In this document: positions 56,292-64,000 of the stretch, piece after piece
Position numbering within the stretch: the first letter of the stretch is position 1
How the letters are laid out: each line of letters opens with the position of its first letter
Assembly: GCA_030148805.1 (NCBI GenBank)
Contig: JASBSS010000035.1
Coordinates: forward strand, 372,001 to 436,000
Reading direction: 5' to 3'
DNA: 64,000 nucleotides
Source: Thiogranum sp.
GTDB lineage: Bacteria > Pseudomonadota > Gammaproteobacteria > DSM-19610
Made by a program: the position numbers and the translations under genes
The notes under the pieces: generated by a model
Database searches by the model: none
Told to the model about the DNA's origin: nothing
What the model saw: only the letters and a program-made list of their open reading frames with translations

Positions 56292-57236
56292 ATGCGGTGG
56301 CAGCGTGGACGCAGGAGCAGCAATGTGGAGGATCGCCGGGGCTCTGGCCCGGCCGGGGGCGGCGCCGGACTGCTGGGGCTGGTGTTTTCCTTGTTGCGGG
56401 GCCGTCGCGGTGGCGGCAGCATCCTGGTCACTCTCTTGGTCGTGTTCGGGTTGTATCTGTTGGGCGTGGATCCCCGGTTGCTGCTAAACGGCGGTGCGCC
56501 GCCTGGCGGGGGCGGGCCGACGGCACCGGCGAGTTCGACGCAGCAGGCGCAGCTGGCCGATTTCGTCTCGGTGGTGCTGGCCGACACCGAGGATACCTGG
56601 CGTGAGTTGTTCCGCGCCCAGGGAAAAACCTATCGGGAGCCGGTACTGGTGCTGTTCAGCGACCGCGTGCAGTCGGCCTGCGGAATGGCGCAGGCGGCCA
56701 CCGGACCTTTTTATTGTCCGGCCGATCACAAGGTTTATATCGACCTGGATTTCTACCGCGACCTCAAGCACCGTTTAGGTGCGCCGGGCGATTTCGCCCA
56801 AGCTTATGTGATTGCCCACGAAGTCGGACACCACGTGCAAACCCTGCTCGGTATCAGTGCACGGGTGCAGGCACGCCGTCAGCGCGTCGATAGCGTCCAG
56901 GCCAACCGGCTGTCCGTGCGTCTCGAGCTGCAAGCCGATTGTTTTGCCGGCGTCTGGGGGTTTCACGCCGATCGTTCGCGTCAGCTGCTGGAAGCGGGAG
57001 ATATCGAGGAGGCCATGCGCGCGGCGGCCAGTATCGGGGATGACCGCTTGCAGCGGCAGGCGCGTGGCTCCGTGGCTCCGTGGCGCCAGAGAGCTTTACC
57101 CATGGAAGTTCGGCCCAGCGCGTACGTTGGTTCAGGCGCGGGATCGAGTCGGGCGACGTCGACGCCTGCGATACCTTCGCCACCGATACGCTTTAGGCGG
57201 GCGCCCCCTTCGTCCGGCGGCGAAAGCCCGCGCTGA
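56292..57236 (+). CDS. YpfJ-type zinc metallopeptidase with frameshifted C-terminus
   Basis: As read, 314 residues. It is a putative membrane-anchored neutral zinc peptidase: N-terminal Arg-rich segment, one membrane helix ([17 protein letters not shown]), [18 protein letters not shown], then the zinc site [15 protein letters not shown] (HExxH) and the glutamate in [13 protein letters not shown]. The normal family end is missing from this frame. It breaks after RQARGSVAP, and the expected sequence ([18 protein letters not shown], then a stop at 57196) is present one frame away. Removing one of three tandem 8-bp units at 57064-57087 restores that reading, about 298 residues. The catalytic core is intact. 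The ATG at 56292 has GAGGGA upstream; a GTG at 56289 is adjacent. Confidence 0.85.
   Translation: MRWQRGRRSSNVEDRRGSGPAGGGAGLLGLVFSLLRGRRGGGSILVTLLVVFGLYLLGVDPRLLLNGGAPPGGGGPTAPASSTQQAQLADFVSVVLADTEDTWRELFRAQGKTYREPVLVLFSDRVQSACGMAQAATGPFYCPADHKVYIDLDFYRDLKHRLGAPGDFAQAYVIAHEVGHHVQTLLGISARVQARRQRVDSVQANRLSVRLELQADCFAGVWGFHADRSRQLLEAGDIEEAMRAAASIGDDRLQRQARGSVAPWRQRALPMEVRPSAYVGSGAGSSRATSTPAIPSPPIRFRRAPPSSGGESPR
57064..57087 (+). repeat. Triple 8-bp tandem repeat causing a frameshift
   Basis: GTGGCTCC (57064-57071), GTGGCTCC (57072-57079) and GTGGCGCC (57080-57087) lie end to end inside the metallopeptidase gene. Two units would keep the conserved reading frame; three units shift it. The array is a natural site for slipped-strand change, or a place where a base-calling or assembly error could arise. 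Confidence 0.9.
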
Positions 57237-57354
57237 TAATAGCCGCCATAGTCGTTATTTCGCCGCTGCGCTGGCGGCCACCGCAGGACGAGGGGCGGTG
57301 CGGGCTGGCAATAACCCCAGCGTTTCGGCGGACAAAAGGCCGCTTCGGTTTGCC

Positions 57355-57383
57355 GTTTTTCAGTCGCTATTCGGCGTTATAAT
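57355..57383 (+). promoter_or_regulatory. Likely promoter of the GGDEF-EAL gene
   Basis: A perfect TATAAT occurs at 57378-57383 with only a weak -35 (GTTTTT, 57355-57360) at 17 bp. Transcription would begin near 57390, giving a leader of about 35 nt. Confidence 0.4.
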
Positions 57384-57424
57384 GCCGCACGCTGTAGTAC
57401 AGGGATGATGACAGGGACGTTGAG

Positions 57425-60400
57425 ATGAGCGGGAAGGAAAAAGCCCCAGGCTCGACCGCCGAGGTGAGCCTGCATCAGGCTTATCTGGAGCTGGCGCAGG
57501 ACTGGTCGCTGTGGGAATCGCCGCTGGCGGGCGCCGTGTCCGCTATCGTCGAGTCGGTCAGCCATTCGCTCAACGTGCAGCGCGTCGGACTCTGGCTGCT
57601 CAGCGACGACGACACCTCCTTGGAGCTGCTCGATCTGTTCGAGCGCGATTCGGGCGCACACAACAGTGGCGTGCGTCTGGCGTGCACCAATTATCCGAGT
57701 TATTTCTCGGCCCTGCGCACCGGGCGGGTGATCGCCGCGCGGGATGCCCGCGGCGATCCGCGCACGCGGGAGTTCTCTGAGACCTATCTGGCGGCCAACG
57801 GCATCGATGCACTGCTCGACGCGACGCTGCGCAAGGCAGGAAAATTCGCCGGGGTCTTGTGTGTCGAGCATGTGGGCGGCCAGCGCTTATGGAACGAACA
57901 GGAGAAGCGCTACATCGTTTCCGTCGCCGACCTGCTCATGCAGCGCCTGATCTATGAGGATACGCGGCGCAGCGAAATCTACTATCGCGAACTGAGCCGT
58001 TTGCAGCAGGCTGTTTTTGACAGCGCCACGTACAGCATTATCACCACCGATGTCCAGGGAACTGTCGTTTCCCTGAATCGAGCGGCCGTACGCCTGCTCG
58101 GCTACGCGCCGCACGAGCTGGTTGGCCGCCACCGCCTGGATCGGTTGCATGAGCCGCAAGAGATTCGCCGCCGCGCCGCGGCCCTGGCCGAGCGGCACGG
58201 GCTGGCGTGCGAGACCGCGATGGAGGTTCTGACGGCCTGCGCGCGCCGCGGCATCGTCGAGGAGCACGAATGGACCTACGTTCGCAAGGACGGCGGACGA
58301 TTCCCCGTGTTGTTGTCGTTGACCGCCCTGCGCGGGGACGACGGGGCGATCAGCGGTTTTGTCGCCATCGCCTCCGACATCAGCGAGCAGCGCAAGGCGC
58401 GGCGCGCGCTGTTGGAAGAAGAGGCGCGCTACCGGGCCCTGTTCGAACGCTCGGGTGACGGCACGTTTTTGGTCAGACAGGATCGTTTCATCGATTGCAA
58501 CAAGGCCACGCTGCAGATGTTCGGGTGCACCCGCGAGCAGATCCTTCAACAGACCCCCTATCGTTATTCGCCGGCCCTGCAGCCCGACGGGCGTTGTTCG
58601 CGGGAAAAAGCCAAGGAAAAGATCAACGCGGCGCTGGGCGGAGAGACGCAGTTATTCGAATGGCGGCACCAGCGCCACGACGGCACCTTGTTCGATGCCG
58701 AAGTCATGCTCAGCCTGATCGAAATACAAAGCGAACCCCACTTGTTGGCGACGGTGCGCGATGTCAGCAACCGCAAGCAGGCGGAGCTCGAACTCGACCG
58801 CTCGCGCCAGGAGCTGATGGATCGCAACGAAAGCCTGCGCCTGATCAATGAGCTTTCCACACGTCTGCACGCCTGCACGGCACCGGCGGCCACCGTCGAA
58901 GAGACCATGAATACGCTGATGAACATGAGCCGCAAGCCGCAGGTTGCCATCTATCTGGTCGACGAGGAGAAAAAACAGCTGCGCCTCGCCGGTTGCCGCG
59001 GTTTCAGACCCGCGACGCGGATCGCCGGAGAAACCTTGTCGCTGACCGAGAGTCTCAATGGCAGGGCGCTGGCCAAGGGCTGCCTCGTCGTCAGTCCGGA
59101 TCTGGCCAACGACACGCGAGTCAGCGCGGGCCTGAAGACGCGCCTGATCGAGGAGGGGTTCCGCTCGGCCATCCTCCTGCCCCTGGTGTACAACGGCAAA
59201 GCGCTGGGCTGTGTCAATCTCGTATACCTGGAACGCTGCGCCTTCAGCGAAATGGAGGTCGAGACCCTCGAGGCTATCGGCAAGGCGGTCTCGGTGTCGC
59301 TCGCCAACACGCAGCACATGGCGGAGATGGAATACCTCGCCCACCACGACACGCTCACCGGCCTGCCCAATCGCGCCATTCTCCATCGCGAGTTCGCTCG
59401 CCGCGGTATCCAGGGTGGCGATGCCGTCGCCGCTCTGATGTTGCTCGACCTGGATCGCTTCAAGGAGGTCAATGACACCCTGGGGCACTATGTCGGCGAC
59501 ACGCTGTTGCGCAACATCGGTCCGCGACTCGCCCCGGTACTGGCGGTACACAACAGCTTGCTGTGTCGTCTGGGCGGAGACGAGTTTACCGTGCTGGTCG
59601 GGGGCGTGCTCAGCCGCGCGCAATTGGCGGGGCTGGCACAGGCGTTGCTCGATGCCTTGCGCGAGCCGTTTCCCATCGACAACATGATGCTGGAGCTGGA
59701 CGCCAGCATCGGCATCGCGATCTTTCCGGCGCACGGCGATGACAGTCACGCGTTGCTGCGTTCGGCCGATGTGGCCATGTACGAGGCCAAGCGCAAGGGC
59801 GGCGGCCTGGCTTTCTACGATCGCGAGCAGGACCAGCATTCGCCGCAGCGTCTTGCCATCATGTCCGAGTTGGGTACCGCGGTGCGCCAGCGACAACTGT
59901 GCCTGCACTATCAACCCAAGGTCGACCTCGCCAGTGGCCGCATCGCCGGTTTCGAGGCCCTGGTGCGCTGGCGCCATCCGCAGCAGGGGCTGCTCTATCC
60001 GGACGCCTTCATTCCCATCGCGGAACTCAGCGACGTGATCCACCAGGTCTCGCATCAGGTGCTCGACCTGGCGCTCGAGCAACAAAAGCAGTGGTGCGAT
60101 CAAGGGTGCGAGTTCAGCGTGGCGGTGAATCTCTCGGCGCGCAACCTGATCGATGACCGCTGTTACCATCTGGTCCTGGAGCTGTTGCAGGAACACCGCG
60201 TGGCCGCCGATATGCTGGAGCTGGAGATCACCGAGACCGCGCTGATGCTCGATCCGGAAGGGGCGGTGAAGCTGTTGCGTCGGATCGCCGATCTCGGGGT
60301 GAAAATCGCGATTGACGATTTCGGTACCGGTTACTCGTCCCTGGCCTATCTTCGGCGGCTGCCGATCGACGCGTTGAAGATCGACCGTGTGTTTGTCCGC

Positions 60401-60628
60401 GATATGCTGGCGAGCGGCCAGGATGCGATCATCGTGCGCTCGATCATCGCGCTGGCGCACAATCTGAACCTGCGGGTGGTGGCCGAAGGCGTGGAGGATG
60501 CCGCGGCCCTGCAGAGCCTGCGGGAGATGCACTGCGACCTGGCGCAGGGGTATTACATCGGTCGGCCCGCGCCCTGTGACGCGGTGACCCGCTGGCTGCA
60601 GGACCCGGATGGATGGGCCGCCTGCTAA
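57425..60628 (+). CDS. GAF-PAS-PAS-GAF-GGDEF-EAL cyclic-di-GMP protein
   Basis: This 1067-residue cytoplasmic signalling protein has no membrane segments. By position: GAF (about 20-180), PAS with PAC (190-325), PAS with PAC (335-455), GAF (485-630), GGDEF (640-800) and EAL (815-1055). The cyclase motif is intact (LGGDEF near residue 717), but the RxxD inhibitory site expected just upstream is replaced by VHNS, so product inhibition at that site is unlikely. The EAL part keeps FEALVRW, the ETA motif, IAIDDFGTGYSSLAYL, LKIDRVFV and VAEGVED, so phosphodiesterase activity is plausible. Net activity is not predictable. The signals for the two GAF and two PAS domains are unknown; no heme or flavin signature was recognised. 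Confidence 0.93.
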   Translation: MSGKEKAPGSTAEVSLHQAYLELAQDWSLWESPLAGAVSAIVESVSHSLNVQRVGLWLLSDDDTSLELLDLFERDSGAHNSGVRLACTNYPSYFSALRTGRVIAARDARGDPRTREFSETYLAANGIDALLDATLRKAGKFAGVLCVEHVGGQRLWNEQEKRYIVSVADLLMQRLIYEDTRRSEIYYRELSRLQQAVFDSATYSIITTDVQGTVVSLNRAAVRLLGYAPHELVGRHRLDRLHEPQEIRRRAAALAERHGLACETAMEVLTACARRGIVEEHEWTYVRKDGGRFPVLLSLTALRGDDGAISGFVAIASDISEQRKARRALLEEEARYRALFERSGDGTFLVRQDRFIDCNKATLQMFGCTREQILQQTPYRYSPALQPDGRCSREKAKEKINAALGGETQLFEWRHQRHDGTLFDAEVMLSLIEIQSEPHLLATVRDVSNRKQAELELDRSRQELMDRNESLRLINELSTRLHACTAPAATVEETMNTLMNMSRKPQVAIYLVDEEKKQLRLAGCRGFRPATRIAGETLSLTESLNGRALAKGCLVVSPDLANDTRVSAGLKTRLIEEGFRSAILLPLVYNGKALGCVNLVYLERCAFSEMEVETLEAIGKAVSVSLANTQHMAEMEYLAHHDTLTGLPNRAILHREFARRGIQGGDAVAALMLLDLDRFKEVNDTLGHYVGDTLLRNIGPRLAPVLAVHNSLLCRLGGDEFTVLVGGVLSRAQLAGLAQALLDALREPFPIDNMMLELDASIGIAIFPAHGDDSHALLRSADVAMYEAKRKGGGLAFYDREQDQHSPQRLAIMSELGTAVRQRQLCLHYQPKVDLASGRIAGFEALVRWRHPQQGLLYPDAFIPIAELSDVIHQVSHQVLDLALEQQKQWCDQGCEFSVAVNLSARNLIDDRCYHLVLELLQEHRVAADMLELEITETALMLDPEGAVKLLRRIADLGVKIAIDDFGTGYSSLAYLRRLPIDALKIDRVFVRDMLASGQDAIIVRSIIALAHNLNLRVVAEGVEDAAALQSLREMHCDLAQGYYIGRPAPCDAVTRWLQDPDGWAAC

Positions 60629-60653
60629 GGCCCCGGCGCTTGCCTCGAAACAG

Positions 60654-60694
60654 TTTTACAAATTTATACAAATATTATACAAAAATTGTATAAT
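60654..60694 (+). promoter_or_regulatory. CarH/LitR-type operator overlapping a sigma-70 promoter
   Basis: Three TnTACA direct repeats have TACA at 60657, 60667 and 60678, so they are spaced 10 and 11 bp. The last is part of a perfect 9-bp inverted repeat, ATTATACAA (60674-60682), AAA spacer, TTGTATAAT (60686-60694). The right arm contains a perfect -10, TATAAT (60689-60694), with TATACA (60665-60670) as a possible -35 at 18 bp. B12-dependent CarH/LitR regulators are known to bind about 11-bp direct repeats with a TnTACA core over the promoter and to release in light. A CarH-type gene is encoded 2.5 kb away. The downstream leader runs about 100 nt to the ATG at 60801. Confidence 0.75.
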
Positions 60695-60800
60695 AGGTCT
60701 GGAGACACTGGGGAGGTCGCCTGGGGAGTGCCTGCTCCAGCCGCTCCCCGATGAATCATATTAATTGATTTAATGGAGATTATTCCTTAGGAGGCACGAG

Positions 60801-61763
60801 ATGGAGGACTTGTCGGTGGAAACGGCTCCGCGGGTGGGTGTCAGCGCGTGTCTGCTGGGGGCGCCGGTACGCTTCGACGGCGGCCATAAGCGCAATCCCT
60901 TCATTGACGAACAACTGCGGCGGTATGTCGATTTTGTTCCTTTTTGTCCCGAAACCGAGATTGGCCTGAGCACGCCGCGCCAGCCGATCCGTCTGGTGAG
61001 TCGCGCCGGCGTGGTACGCGCCGTGGGCAGCCGCGATCCGGCGCTCGATGTCACCGCGGCGCTGCAGGCCTGCGCCCGCGAGGCCGCCGGCCGTCTCGAC
61101 GATCTGTGCGCGTTCATCTTCAAAAAAGGCTCGCCGAGTTGCGGCCTGCAGCGGGTGCGCGTCTATCCGGAGAACGGCATTGCGCGTACCGACGGCACCG
61201 GATTGTTCGCCGAGCAGATTATGCGCGCACAGCCGCTGCTGCCGGTCGAGGAGGAAGGGCGCCTCAACGATCCGGTGCTGAGGGAGAATTTCGTCGCCCG
61301 GATGTTCGTTTACGCACGCTGGCGCGCCACCCTCAAGGCGGGCCTGAGCAAGTCGGCCTTGCTGGCCTTCCACGCGCGGCACAAGTTGCAGATCCTGGCG
61401 CACGGCACGGTGGGTTATCGCCAGCTGGGGCGCCTGTTGGCCGATCTCAAGGCCGCGCCGCTGGAGGCGCTCGCCGCGCGCTACATTGAAACGCTCATGC
61501 GATTGTTGCAGCAGCCGGCCACGCGCCGGCAGCATACCAACGTGCTGCAGCACATCGCGGGTTATCTGCGCCGGGACGCGGACACGCATTATCGGAGTGA
61601 CCTGCAAAGCGCCATCGAAGGCTACCGCCAGCATCAGTTCCCGTTGATCGTGCCGGTGCGTCTGTTGCAGCACCAGTTTCAGCGTCACCCCCATCCCTAT
61701 ATCGAGCAGCAGGTCTACCTCAGGCCCTACCCGCAGGACCTGCGGTTGCGCAACGCGATCTAA
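60801..61763 (+). CDS. DUF523-DUF1722 protein of a light-response locus
   Basis: This 320-residue cytoplasmic protein has an N-terminal DUF523 domain (about residues 10-150) with conserved cysteines in GVSACLLGAPVRFDGGHKRN, VPFCPETEIGLSTPRQPIRLV and FIFKKGSPSCGLQRV, and a C-terminal DUF1722 domain (about 190-310; SALLAFHARHKLQILAHG). The biochemical role is unknown; the cysteines could bind a metal or an iron-sulfur cluster. This two-domain protein is often encoded beside photolyase and B12-binding MerR genes. It has a strong AGGAGG site, and the CarH-type operator lies upstream. Its stop codon interlocks with that of the convergent photolyase gene. Confidence 0.88.
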   Translation: MEDLSVETAPRVGVSACLLGAPVRFDGGHKRNPFIDEQLRRYVDFVPFCPETEIGLSTPRQPIRLVSRAGVVRAVGSRDPALDVTAALQACAREAAGRLDDLCAFIFKKGSPSCGLQRVRVYPENGIARTDGTGLFAEQIMRAQPLLPVEEEGRLNDPVLRENFVARMFVYARWRATLKAGLSKSALLAFHARHKLQILAHGTVGYRQLGRLLADLKAAPLEALAARYIETLMRLLQQPATRRQHTNVLQHIAGYLRRDADTHYRSDLQSAIEGYRQHQFPLIVPVRLLQHQFQRHPHPYIEQQVYLRPYPQDLRLRNAI

Positions 61764-63217
61764 TCCTCGCCCCGCCGGGCCTGTTGTTTCATCTGCTTCC
61801 AGGCCGACAGGGCCCGTTTACGGCTGCTGTCCAGGCTGACGATGGGTAGCGGATAGTTGGTGCCGAGGTAGATGCCGGCCCCACTCAACACCGGTGCCGG
61901 CGCCAGCCAGGGCTGGTGAATCCATTTGCCGGGCAGCTTGCGCAGCTGGGGAACCCAGCGGCGCACGTAACTGCCGTCGGCGTCGAAGCGTTTGCCCTGT
62001 GTGACCGGATTGAAGATGCGGAAAAAAGGCGCGGCGTCGGCTCCGCAGCCGGCGCTCCACTGCCAGCCGAAACTGTTGTTGGCGAGGTCGGCGTCGACCA
62101 GGGTGTCGAGGAACCACGCGGCGCCCTGCTGCCAGGGTATCAACAGGTTTTTGCTCAAGATCGAGGCAACCAGCATGCGCACCCGGTTGTGCATCCAGCC
62201 GCTGGTCCAGAGTTGGCGCATGCCGGCGTCGATGATCGGGATGCCGGTGTTTCCCTGCTGCCAGGCGCGCAAGTCCTCGGCATAGTCGTCGCGCCACGGA
62301 AACCCCACGTAGCGGGTGTCCATGGGCGCGTCGGCGGTCTGCGGAAAGTGGAACAGCAAATGGTGGGCGAACTCGCGCCAGGCGATTTCGCGCAGGAAGG
62401 CCTCGGCCGCGGCGACGACGCCGGGGGAGCGTTCCTGCTCCACCCAGGCCTGAACCCGTTGCCAGATCTGGATGGCGGAGATTTCGCCAAAGTGCAGATG
62501 CGGGGACAAACGCGAGGTACCGGTTGCCGCCGGGAGGTCACGCGCGGTGGCGTAATCGGCGAGCCGCTGATCCAGGAAGGTTTCCAGTTGCCGCCAGGCG
62601 GATTCTTCGCCGGGTTGCCAGTGCTGGTGGAATTCGCTGTCCCAGCCGACGCGCGGTAGCAGTCGCAGGCTCTGCAGCGGTTGTGCCGCCGGCAGATTGA
62701 CCTCCGGCGCCGGAAGTCGACCCGCCCCGGCAAACACCTCGCGCGCCGGCCCCAGTCTTTGGAGCGTTTTCCAGAAAGGTGTGAACACCCGATAGGGCGA
62801 TCCGTCCACTTTGCCCACCTGCGCCGGCTCGCGCAGCAGCGAGGCGCTGAAGCTTTCCGCGCGCAAGCCGGTATCAGCCAGTTCCCTGCGCAGCTGCCGC
62901 TCGCGCTCCTGGGCCCCTGGCGCGTACGAGCGGTTCCAATACAGGGCCTGAGCCCCGCTTTGTCGGGCCGCGCGCCGCAGGGCCGCGGCGCTGTTTCCAC
63001 TCAGGACGTACAGCTCGCTGCCCGAGGCGCGCAGCCGCTGTTGCAGGGCGCCCAGGCTGTGGTGCAGCCACCAGGCACTGGCTGCGCCCCGCGCGCCGGA
63101 TTGCGGATCGTGAACATAGACCGGTACCGGGATCTGACGGCGTTTCAGCGCAACCTGCAAGGCTGGATTGTCGGCCAGCCTTAGATCGTTCTGGAACCAG
63201 ATAAGCGCGCGGCTCAA
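61760..63217 (-). CDS. phrB: Deoxyribodipyrimidine (CPD) photolyase
   Basis: This 485-residue flavoprotein repairs UV-induced cyclobutane pyrimidine dimers with blue light. The N-terminal antenna domain begins ALIWFQNDLRLADNPAL. The FAD-binding part has TGTSRLSPHLHFGEIS, EIAWREFAHHLLFHFP, GIPIIDAGMRQLWTSGWMHN, and LANNSFGWQWSAGCGADAAP with the photolyase tryptophan. The start codon is TTG at 63217 with AAGGAG 8 bases upstream; no in-frame ATG fits. It lies 50 bp downstream of the CarH-like gene on the same strand, so the two are probably co-transcribed. It overlaps the DUF523-DUF1722 gene tail to tail. Confidence 0.95.
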   Translation of the reverse strand: MSRALIWFQNDLRLADNPALQVALKRRQIPVPVYVHDPQSGARGAASAWWLHHSLGALQQRLRASGSELYVLSGNSAAALRRAARQSGAQALYWNRSYAPGAQERERQLRRELADTGLRAESFSASLLREPAQVGKVDGSPYRVFTPFWKTLQRLGPAREVFAGAGRLPAPEVNLPAAQPLQSLRLLPRVGWDSEFHQHWQPGEESAWRQLETFLDQRLADYATARDLPAATGTSRLSPHLHFGEISAIQIWQRVQAWVEQERSPGVVAAAEAFLREIAWREFAHHLLFHFPQTADAPMDTRYVGFPWRDDYAEDLRAWQQGNTGIPIIDAGMRQLWTSGWMHNRVRMLVASILSKNLLIPWQQGAAWFLDTLVDADLANNSFGWQWSAGCGADAAPFFRIFNPVTQGKRFDADGSYVRRWVPQLRKLPGKWIHQPWLAPAPVLSGAGIYLGTNYPLPIVSLDSSRKRALSAWKQMKQQARRGED

Positions 63218-63267
63218 TATGGGCTCTCCTTGCGGCCGATGCTCGGCGATGTGGGCAGGGCGATGGC

Positions 63268-64000
63268 TCAGGTGTGCTTGAGGACCGCGGATATCTGTCG
63301 CAGGGCCTCGGACAAATCGTCTCCAGCGACGATCGCGCCAGCGTTCGCTATTGCCTCGCCGTGACGTGCCGCCAGTTCGCCACCGATGAATACGGGGATA
63401 GCGACGCTCTGCACCAGTTCCGGTAACTGCTTTTCAAGCAGTGTTCCCCCGGATTGCGCCGAACCCGACAACACTACCGCTTCGCACTGGCGGCGCGCGA
63501 GCACTGCCGGCACCTGTGTCACCGGTAGATTGGCGCCCAACAGCAGCACCCGATAGCCGTGGCTGACCGCGTTCAAGGCGAACAACAGTAGACCGAGGTC
63601 GTGATATTCGCCGGGTACGCAGGCCAGCAGCAGGCGCGGGCCATTGCCCCGCGCGTTGCTGTGGTGCACATGGCTGCCGATGCGATTGCGCAGATAGACG
63701 CTGAAGAAATGCTCCTCGGCGACCCCGGTGGCGTGGGCTTCCCAGCGCTCGCCCAGGTGACGCAGCACCGGTACCGCCAGGTTGCGGATGACGAGATCGA
63801 CGGGGTAGAGCGAAAGGGCGTCGTTGTAGGCCGAATCCAGGGCGGCCTCGTCGAAAAGTTCGATCGCGCGCAGCATGCGCGCGCGGTACTCGGGCCAGAC
63901 CCCTGCGCTCGGCGCGGCCGGAGGGCGGCGCAGCGTGCTCGTGGCGGTCTCCAGCAGGGGTTTGACCTGACCGATGGAGATTCCCTGCTCCAGCAAGGCG
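63268..64000 (-). CDS. B12-binding MerR-family regulator (CarH/LitR), N-terminus beyond window
   Basis: About 243 C-terminal residues are visible; the frame is open at base 64000. The start LEQGISIGQVKPLLE is the end of a MerR helix-turn-helix domain. A helical cobalamin-capping domain follows with the W-x9-EH motif (GERWEAHATGVAEEHFFSVYL), and then a Rossmann B12 domain with ExHxxG (VPGEYHDLGLLLF). These are the marks of CarH/LitR photoreceptors, repressors that use adenosylcobalamin and release DNA when light breaks the cobalt-carbon bond. The residue after the motif Trp is Glu, where I recall the Thermus CarH has the histidine that ligates cobalt after light exposure. It probably regulates its own operon with phrB and the operator at 60654. 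Confidence 0.88.
   Translation of the reverse strand, partial: ALLEQGISIGQVKPLLETATSTLRRPPAAPSAGVWPEYRARMLRAIELFDEAALDSAYNDALSLYPVDLVIRNLAVPVLRHLGERWEAHATGVAEEHFFSVYLRNRIGSHVHHSNARGNGPRLLLACVPGEYHDLGLLLFALNAVSHGYRVLLLGANLPVTQVPAVLARRQCEAVVLSGSAQSGGTLLEKQLPELVQSVAIPVFIGGELAARHGEAIANAGAIVAGDDLSEALRQISAVLKHT

Noticed and set aside
58652-60532. 626-codon minus-strand open frame
   Set aside because: It is antisense to the GGDEF-EAL domains, which are fully conserved on the other strand.

Overview
The window is 64 kb of dense, GC-rich (mid-60s % by eye) bacterial chromosome carrying only housekeeping and metabolic genes. I found no rRNA, tRNA, insertion sequence, prophage or CRISPR array. The gene content points to a gammaproteobacterium: tamA-tamB, RhlE, a DsrC-family protein, mtnBCD, a YpfJ-type metallopeptidase, RND efflux and GGDEF-EAL signalling. 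The DsrC paralogue and a SoxB-like metallophosphoesterase suggest a sulfur-oxidising relative of the Chromatiales, but that placement is inference.

Layout. 1-2571 (minus): two secreted phosphatases, a Tat-exported PhoD cut by the window edge and a lipoprotein acid phosphatase. 2772-6973: RND efflux adaptor and pump. 7125-15931: a trehalose block (DUF5752, TreT, TreZ, TreY in a coupled operon) convergent with a GlgX/TreX debranching enzyme. 16205-19552: a REC-AraC regulator divergent from a SoxB-like/5'-nucleotidase protein that ends at a strong terminator. 19574-23080: RhlE and a chemoreceptor. 23129-26766: an RLAN/ATP-grasp enzyme divergent from a GNAT-C39 peptidase fusion, then a DsrC-like protein with unusual cysteines and a tail-less encapsulated-ferritin homologue. 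26855-34077: MprF, glucose-6-phosphate dehydrogenase, a GH15 glucoamylase and a RimB-type protease.

34403-46535 is an eight-gene, translationally coupled operon. It holds a Gld-like ABC transporter (ATPase plus a permease fused to its GldG-like subunit), a DUF4340 protein, MoxR, a DUF58-DUF4381 fusion, BatA, a BatB-BatC fusion and BatD, with a terminator downstream. 46819-50229: 6-phosphogluconate dehydrogenase, then the methionine-salvage operon mtnB-mtnC-mtnD. 50387-57236: a MoCF/CinA-like protein, tamA-tamB, and a ypfJ-type gene whose 3' end is frameshifted by an extra 8-bp repeat unit. 57425-64000: a large GAF/PAS/GGDEF/EAL protein, then a light-response locus made of a DUF523-DUF1722 gene behind CarH-type operator repeats, a photolyase, and the edge-truncated B12-binding MerR (CarH/LitR) regulator.

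How the genes fit together. The trehalose block, GlgX and the GH15 enzyme process alpha-glucans and make trehalose by two routes, while Zwf and Gnd supply NADPH through the oxidative pentose phosphate pathway. The ATP-grasp/GNAT-peptidase pair looks like an uncharacterised peptide- or protein-tagging system. The light-response locus looks self-contained: a B12 photoreceptor, its probable operator, a repair photolyase and a DUF523/DUF1722 partner.
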